Source: Euglena gracilis
Taxonomy: Eukaryota > Euglenida > Euglenophyceae > Euglenales
Length of the DNA stretch: 64,000 nucleotides
Assembly: GCA_039621445.1 (NCBI GenBank)
Contig: CP154956.1
Span: forward strand, 8,989,443 to 9,053,442
Direction: 5' to 3'
Shown here: in pieces, positions 52,901 through 61,669 of the stretch
How positions within the stretch are numbered: the first letter of the stretch is position 1
Layout: each line of letters opens with the position of its first letter
Position numbers and translations under genes: made by a program
Notes under the pieces: model-generated
The model's input: the letters and a program-made list of their open reading frames with translations, nothing else
Told to the model about the DNA's origin: nothing
The model's database searches: none

Positions 52901-55631
52901 CCCCCCCCCAGGGCGGGGGCTGTACGGGAAGGCCTGGTGTGTGGGGGGTCGGCCCCCCCCCACCCCCCACAGCAGTTTTCACAGGGTTCCACCTGTTGCC
53001 GACGGCGCCGGGGAAAACTGTTTGGCGTCGAAAATTGGTGCTCCCTGAAATACAGGAGGTGTGGTGGGGGGGGGGGGGTCGACCCCCCACCAGGCTTTTT
53101 TTTTACCAACCCGGGGGTGGGGGTCCAGAGTGCCTTGGGGTGCCTGCCCAGGCAGGCACTACTCCCCCCCCGGGGTCAGATTTTAGCCTTGCCCCCAGGC
53201 ACATTCCTTTGAAAATAGGTCATTTTTGGCTCCCCGGCGCCGGGGTCTGTGCTAGGGCACTTTTGGCCGTGTGCCCTACCCCCCAGGGGGGCAGTCGGAT
53301 CGGGAGTGCCTTGGAGTGCCTGCCCAGGCAGCCCCCCCCCCGGGGTGGGGTCAGCACCCGACTAAAAAAAAAAGCCTGCCCCCCCCCTGGCTGTTTGGCC
53401 GATTCCTGTACTGCCCCCCCCCCCCACTGAGATGCCCTTGGTGGGTTGGGGAGACCGGAAGGTCGAAACCCGGGGCCGGCCATGGAAAGCAGGGCGGTCT
53501 TTAATGAGGGAAAAAAAACTTCCCATCCCAGCACATTCAATGAAAAAAAAATTCAGAGGAAAAATGGACGAAAAAAATGCTGTATTTTGGCAAAAATGGG
53601 TCGACTTCGGGGAAAAAAGCAATTTCTGTCTGTCCTTGGACCATCGCCCATCCACCCAAGACGTCAAAAAATGCGTGCGCGCGTTTTTTTTTTGACTTTT
53701 TTTCTTGAATTATTGACCCGGTTCGATCCCGGATCGGCCGTTGGCCATCCCTTAGGATTAAGGGTGGTCCTTGAGGAAGAAAAAAACTTCCCCTCCCTTA
53801 TGGACCGCCCTGGTGAAGAATTGCCGGATGACCCGCTCCCCCCCCCCTGTGGGGATCCCGCTGCTGGAACATAGCCTGGGCTGAGGTCGGGAACGGTCCC
53901 AGAGAGCCCCCACCACAGAAGTCCCCAAGAAAGGCCCAAACCCGCACAGCGAAGCGCCCCCAAACCCTCCCGGTTGCGGCGGGCGGCCTCAATCAAGCCC
54001 ACCTTGACACTCTTCGACCCCCTCAAAAGGAAGGGAAGCCCGAGCCCGAGCCGCCGGGGTTTGGCACAAAGGCAGGCGTGCGTGGCGGCCCGGAAAAAGG
54101 GAGAAGGGAGTGCACTCTACCGGGTGCCTGCCCGTTGCAAGCACAGCCCCCCCCCCCAAAGGGTCGGTTTTGGACCCCAGTGCCTGCCAACCCAGCCAAT
54201 TTTGACTTGAAAATGGCTGTTTTTGGGTGTGCTGCAGCACCACCAAGCCCAAAACCCGACCACCCCCCAGGGGGTCGAAAAAACCCCAAGGGGGTTGGCG
54301 CCGGCCTGGCCGTGGCCCAAAATGTGCACAAAATGGGCTCTTCTGGGTTTCCGGTGCCTTTGGGGGATTGTCTCCTGTCTGGTTCTTAGCCCCAGACCCC
54401 CCCCGGGGGGGTTGGCCAGGAATGGCCAACAGTGGCCAGCCGGCGCCAAAGGCTGCCAGCCACCCTTCAGGTCCCTGGGCAGGAGTCGAAGTTTGTTTGG
54501 GGGGATAGAGAGGTTTAGGGAGGGAAATGGCTGCTGGACCCTGTTCCCTGTTTTTGCGAACGGACGAACCCATGGAGGGGAGGGGGGGTGACTGATGCTG
54601 GGGGGCCTGCCACCCCCACCCAGGTGTGTTCTTTTTGTTTTTGGGTCCCAGCTTGGTCCAGCCCAGGCGAAAAAGATTTGCCGTTTCCATGCCTCTGGCT
54701 CCTCCGGGGGCTCCAGCACTATTAACGCCAAACCAACCTCCCCTCGGGGGGGGGGGGGGGGGCCCCCCCAGGTTGTGACTTACCTGAAAAATAGAGCCTG
54801 AGCACCCTCTCCTGGGGGGGTCCACTTCGCTGAAGTGACGCCCTGGTTGTGAGTAACTGGTCCGCTGTCACAAGGCGGGGGCGCCGCTCATACCTGACGC
54901 AAGGAATGGGCGAGGCCTTGGGGGGATGCTCTTTGGGATCCCAGTGGTCAGCCCCACCAAGCAGCTCCCGGACTGTTTGTCAGGAATCGTCGGGATCTGA
55001 GCTAGGCCCTCGGTGCTTGGCCCCAACCCACAAACCAGCTGGCAGCTCACCCACCCACCCACCCACCCACACAACACACACAACACAACACACACACACA
55101 CACACACACACACAACGCACGCACACGCTCACAACACAACTCACACATACACACACAGCACACACAAACACAAAACATACTTTGTCTGCCTGCACTAGAC
55201 CTAATTAACCAAACCACCACCAGGACCAGGGGGGAATCCCGAGAAGAGGGGCTGGCCACTCACCACGCAACAAACTGGGCCAGAAGCGAAGTTAGCGCCG
55301 GCCATAAACAGACAAGAAGCCTTAGTGCAACTAAGGGGGAATCCCGAGAAGAGGGGCTGGGCCACTCTACACCCCCACATGGGAGGTTGCCCCCCCCCCC
55401 ACACACCATCCCTCCTGTTTTTCAACAGTGCCGATTTTTTAGGATAAAAAAAAATCATTCCTGCAGCTGCTTCGGGGGGGGGGGGGTGTGAGTTCAATGC
55501 AGGGACAGGTAGAAAAACGAGTCAAAATTGGGGTATTTCTGTGATCCTTGGACCATCATTCATCCACCCAAAGTGTCAAATCACACACACACACACACAC
55601 ACGCACGCACAACACACACACACACAGCACC

Positions 55632-55665
<34 letters not shown>

Positions 55666-55694
55666 ACACCCACACAGCACCCACACACACACAC

Positions 55695-55739
<45 letters not shown>

Positions 55740-58700
55740 CGCACGCACACGCTCACAACACAACTCACACATACACGCACAGCACACACAAACACAAAAC
55801 ATACATTGTCTGCTTGAAAAAATGGGTTTTCTTTGAATGTCTAAATATCGACCGTTCGACCCCCGGACCGGAGGTTGGCCGACCCACAGACCCCAGGGCG
55901 GTCCTTAAGCAAATAAAAAAAAAAAACTCTGCTGTACCAGCACACTCAATGAAAATATACAGGAAATAGGCAAAGAAATTTGGCATTCTTCGGCGACAAC
56001 AGGTCGACATCAGGGAAAAAAACTGATTCTTGGCATCCTTGGACCATCGCCCATCCACCCAAATCATCAAAAAATGTGTTTTTTTGGACTTTTTAAGTTA
56101 GGCCCCCGTTCAAGTCCCAGTCCGCCCCTTAGTCAGCCCTTTGGCCGAAAGGGGGGCGGTCCTTAAGCAAATAAAAAAAAAAACTTTCCTGTCCCTTAAG
56201 GACGGCCCTGACAGACCCAAAGGCGGTCCCCAAGGGGCGGTCCTTAACGGGAAAAAAATAATCTTTTTCCTTGAGGACCGCTTGGGGGAAGTGTGTAGCG
56301 TCACCAAAATTGTGGTGTCGTCAAAATTGTGGTGTCACCAAAATTGTGGCGTCACCAAAATTGTGGCGTCGTCAAAATTGTGGCGTCACCAAAATTGTGG
56401 CGTCGTCAAAATTGTGGCGTCGTCAAAATTGTGGCGTCACCAAAATTGTGGCGTCGTCAAAATTGTGGCGTCACCAAAATTGTGGCGTCGTCAAAATTGT
56501 GGCGGCGTCAAAATTGTGGCGTCGTCAAAATTCGCTGCTTTTATTAATATATCTGCGGGACTTTTTCAGAAGTCGCCGGAACCTGACCAGCATTTGTTGG
56601 GATTTGCCGGGATTTGTCAACTTGTCAGGCTTTCTATGGAGTTGTTGGGATGTGTCAGAATTCGGAGTTTTGCTGGGAGTTGTCAACCTGGAATGGCATC
56701 CACACCGGTAGGGATTGGCCTTTGCATGGGCGAGTAACTTTGGATCCTTGAAACACTTGTCCAGGATGTCTTCGTCCACCACAGGCCTTGATGCAGGGTT
56801 GTGTGTGTGTGTGCGCGCGCGCGTATGCATGCGTGTGTGCATCGGTTTCGGGCCAAAAAAAAACGGGGGGCTGGGGGTCGAAAAACGGGCATTTTCAACT
56901 CGAAAACAGTTTTTCCCGGGTCCGGGAGGCCCAAAAAACATGGTTTAAAATAAATAAAGTAAAAAATATTCGATTTTTTTTCGGCGTGCGCGTGTGCATA
57001 GAGCCCCCTAAAAGGAAATTCAGCCATGATGGCGAATGCAGAAAGGCCAGGTTGAGGAGTATTGGCTCGGAGGCAAACCACCCAGGCGCGACAGTAGTTG
57101 AGCACCTAACATGGTTGTTATACCAAATAACACATATATATAATAATATCCCAAAACAATGAAAAAAGATTGATCACGCCTGGCGATTTCCCGCCAAATC
57201 TCGCCAAAAAGGCCAACGTTTTTCAGGGCCCAAGTTGGCAAGTATGGGCCTGGACACCAACTGCCGGGGGGGTGGGGGGGGGGCATGCATCTCGCACGCA
57301 TCAACCAGTGCACCACATGCACCACAGCCCGGCCCTGGGGCACCACCGCCAGGGACGGGAACACCCGCGCCACGACCCGCAATGTCTTGGCCACCCCGCT
57401 GCTCCCACCCACCGCCAGGGTTCCCAGTTAAGGCACAAGGTGAACTGAATGAGGGGGGGGGGGGCAAAATTTTCCTGATGAGGAGGAGGGAGGAGATTAC
57501 CCTGTTGTCGACAGTTGAAAAAAAATGTCAATACTTATAACTTTTCATTTGGAAACAAAAATATATTCATGTATTTGTAATATCCACACATTCGGTGGAC
57601 AATTCCATGGGGAATGTTTGGCCCATTCCCGTTGGGGGCAGCTGTGACGTAGATCCACTCGGTGACCAGGTGGAGGGAACTTTTCTACAGGCCTAAACTC
57701 AGCCACCCACTCCTGTTTTGAAAAACCACCCATGCGTGACCGCCCAACCACCCTCCACCCAAAGTCAGCCGAAACCGCTTGAAACATTTCTCAAATGGCC
57801 AAAAGCTTGGCCCCCCTGGGGGGGGGGGGGTTGGTCCAGGTCCAGCGGCCCACCCTGCCCGCCTGGGGGAAGGGGTCACAACAGGGTTGAGTGAATCGAT
57901 GTGCCAGAGCCCACCTGGCCACCTACCGCCCCCCCCCCCAGGAAGCTGTCGCCTGTCAAGACAGCGAGCACAGAGGTGGGTGACTTTGACCGGTCACCTA
58001 CCTCACAACCCCACTACCTCACAACCTCACTGCCTCACCACCTCACTGACCTGTGGTGACAGGTCAGTGAGTACAGGGCTTGGGTGACAGATTCCCTGGC
58101 AGATGTGGGTCAGACAACCCCCCACTGACCCAGAAATACGAAACGGCGATTTTTCACTTTTTGTGGTCAAAATTCTAAAAATGAGGTCGCCTCAGTTTGT
58201 CACACCCAAAAAAATCCATTTTAAGGAGAAATTTCAAATTTTCGAGAAAATTTCATTGGGTGACAAGTCAGCGTGTACAGAGGTAGGTGACAGGTCCCTG
58301 TGAGGTCAGCGAGAGGCTCGGGTGACAGTTTCCCGAGGGTGACAGTTTCCCGAGGGGGGGGGGGGGTAGTTGCAGGGGGGATGCAGGGGGGAGCATGGAG
58401 AGAGAACATGGCGTTGGCCACCGGTGGGCAAAAAAGGCACAAAACCCATGAACTTGAAAAATCACATGCTGCGGAAATCCTGCAAGCGGAAAACCTGGTG
58501 CCTTCGTCGCAGGGCCACTTCGGCCATTTCTTGACAGTTGAACAAAAAAAATCGGTCAGTCACTCTGGGGGGGGGGGGGGCACCACGAAGGAGCAGAGTG
58601 GTCTTCACCACGACCGGTGGGGGTAGGCGGTCTGACCCTTGCAGGGGACAGTCGGGAAAAAGTGCGTGCCGCCGGGTCGCGCATGCCTGATGACCCTGAG

Positions 58701-61354
58701 AGACACCATGGAGGGGGGGGAAATGCACATAATGGCAGGGGGAAGAGGTCCAGGAGGCAGGGGGGAGGATGTTCTTTTTCAATTTGTGTTGGAAATCTGA
58801 ACAACAGCCTTTCCCCGACCCCCAATGCTGACCGAGGCAGCCTCGCCCCGCCTGGCCTTCGTGGACTAGCGCCACGGCCCAGCCCCCGGCCAGCCGCGGG
58901 CCACGGGTTGCGGCTCCCCCGCGGGCGGGCGTCTGCCCCATGGCAATTGTTGACTTCCCGGCTGAATGGGAATCCCCGTAACCCCATGTGATGGGTAACC
59001 TGACGCGGTGGGTTGGGGGGATGCCTTGGGGGAAAACAAATACAAAAAAAACCACAAAAAAATAAAAAATGTAAAAGTTTAAAAACACAAAAAATGAAAA
59101 AAAAATTGTAAAAGTTAACCCCCAAAAAATGCAAATAAAAACCGTATTTGCTTTCCTCCCCTTCTCTCAGCGTGCACAGACAGTGTTTCCGAGAAAAAAA
59201 AAAAGAGAAAAAAAAAAAAAAAGAAAAAAAAAAAGAAAACCTCCGCAATCTTGCACATCACCGCCCGGGACCTTTCTTTTCCAACACCCCCACCCTGTCT
59301 GTCCACAACCAAGGGGGGGGGGGTCGGAATTTGCTCTCCGATCGGTGAGGAACAGTGCGGAACAGCGCCGCACCCCAATCGATACTGACCACCCACCCAC
59401 TCCAAAAAAAAAAAAAAAAAAAAAAAAAAACTGGGTTGACTGGGAGATAGCTGATGGTCGACCCCTGGCCAATACCGAAACAAAAATGCGCCAAACCGCA
59501 ACAAAGCGAAAAGTTTGGGCAAATAAATTGTCCGCAAAACTTGAATGCCGAAGAACCCAGGCAACTTTGAATGACGATGGGTTGGACAGTACCAAAGACC
59601 CTGACAAGTTCGCCGGCATAACAATTTCCCCGGGGCCCCTTCCAACAACACTCAAATAACAAGTAACAAGTAACGTTGGACGTGGGAGGGGGGGGGCATA
59701 CCTCTCTCGCCCACTTTGGCAGAGTGAGCAGGGTCCCTGGGGGTGCATCCAATGCAGCCAATCAACAAAAAAAAAAATCCCGGCCCGGGGCCACCAGGAC
59801 CATGCCGTCCACGACGCGGGGGTTGCGGCTGGCCAGCGTGAGCGCCACCGCCCCGCCCATCGACTCCCCGACGAAGAACGCCTTCAGGCCGGAGTACTTC
59901 AGGCGCACCTGCCAGGTTGGGGAGGGGTGGTGACACAGAAAAGTGGGAAGAGGGCAGGAGGCAAGAGCAGCACTTGGGCATGGTAAGGGTGTAGACCCAC
60001 CCACGGGAACCACACCAACCACACAAGGTGAGTGTATGTCACTACAGCGCTGGAATTACACCAGAGTTGCTCACCCGGCCAGGCGGGGCAACACAAGAGT
60101 ACTGGTGTAAGGGGTACCTGGCCACTCACCACACAGCAAACTGGACCAGAAGCGAAGTTAGAGCCAACCATAAGCAGACAAGAAGCCATAGTGCCATAGT
60201 GCCATAGTGCAACTAAGGGGGGTGACGAAGAGGGAAAAAACAACAAACCACAAAGAACGACAAAACGCGGCTTCGACCGGATTGTTGGCTGACCAGTCTA
60301 TCCAGGCCCCGAGGCAACAATTCCTTGGGGGGGGGGGGATAGGTGGACTGAAGCAAACAACAGGCTCGGGGAAGGGAGGCACACAGTGGACCCATGTCCT
60401 GGTACAGACTCTAACGAACAAAGTAATGGAGCCAAAGGCATGGGAACGGCACAGGCACAGTGCAACACACACGACGCCACACGGCCCATCTGAACCTCAC
60501 ACAAAGGCGCACAAAGCATGGCAATAGCCTTGGGTGGCAATTTCGAGCGACCAAAGAACTGTCTGCAGGGAATCAAAGGTTTTCAGGAAACAGGTAGGGG
60601 TGGAGGGGGGAAGGGGGGGCTACTTTTGGTATGTCAATTCTGGGTCAAAAAAATTGGGCTGTTCGCATCAAAAATAAAGGGAACCCCAGGGGAGTCGGGA
60701 CCCCCCCCCAAGCGCACATTTGTCTGCCCACCCGAAACACGACCCAATTAGGGTGGATTTTTCTGATTTTGCCCTGAAAAAAATCACAGGAACTTTGTGA
60801 GTCCCAAGGCGTCCCGAAATAGTTTGGGATTATTCTACCATTCTACGCTGATACTTACGGGTTCCCGTAAACGTTTGGGGGCCCGAGAAAAGGGTTGTGT
60901 GGTGGAGGAGGTTTATGGTTTTCCGTGAACATGCCTCAAAACAAGTTCATGGAAAACCGTGAACATTAACTTGTTTACGGTTTCCCGTGCTGCACCCCTC
61001 TTGTTTGAACTGTAACGTGTGCTGCACCCCTCTTGTTTGTGAATGGGACCCGGACCTTTGTCCCCTCCCCCCCCCCCGGAGTCGGGGTGATGGTCCTTTA
61101 CCCAGGTGTCCGAGCAACCACTGAATCTGTTTACGGGTTTCCATAAACTTCCCTTCTGAAAGGTTTTGGCGTGAGCATGCACCCCGTCCTGGTTACGTCC
61201 CTTTCTGTAGGAACAGCACTGAAATGGGCCAAAATTTGGCCATGTCGGTATGGTGGTGGTGGTGGTGGTGGTGGGTGGGTGGGTGGTGGTGGGTGGGGTG
61301 GTGGGTGGGTGGGTGGGTGGGTGGTGGTGGTGGTGGGTGGTGGTGGTGGTGGTG

Positions 61355-61409
<55 letters not shown>

Positions 61410-61493
61410 AAAAAAAAAAAAAATAAAAACAAAAAAAAAAAATAAAAAAAAAAAAAAAAAAGAAAAAAAAGAAAAGAAAAAAATAAAAAAAAA

Positions 61494-61529
<36 letters not shown>

Positions 61530-61532
61530 AAA

Positions 61533-61588
<56 letters not shown>

Positions 61589-61629
61589 TAAAAAAAAATA
61601 ACAAAAAAATAAAAATAAAAAATTACAAA

Positions 61630-61669
<40 letters not shown>

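Noticed and set aside
58462-59088. Minus frames in a GC-rich patch inside the lipase gene
   Set aside because: None matches the lipase segment expected there, which is instead supplied by MCKIAE (59241) and VARVFP (57320).
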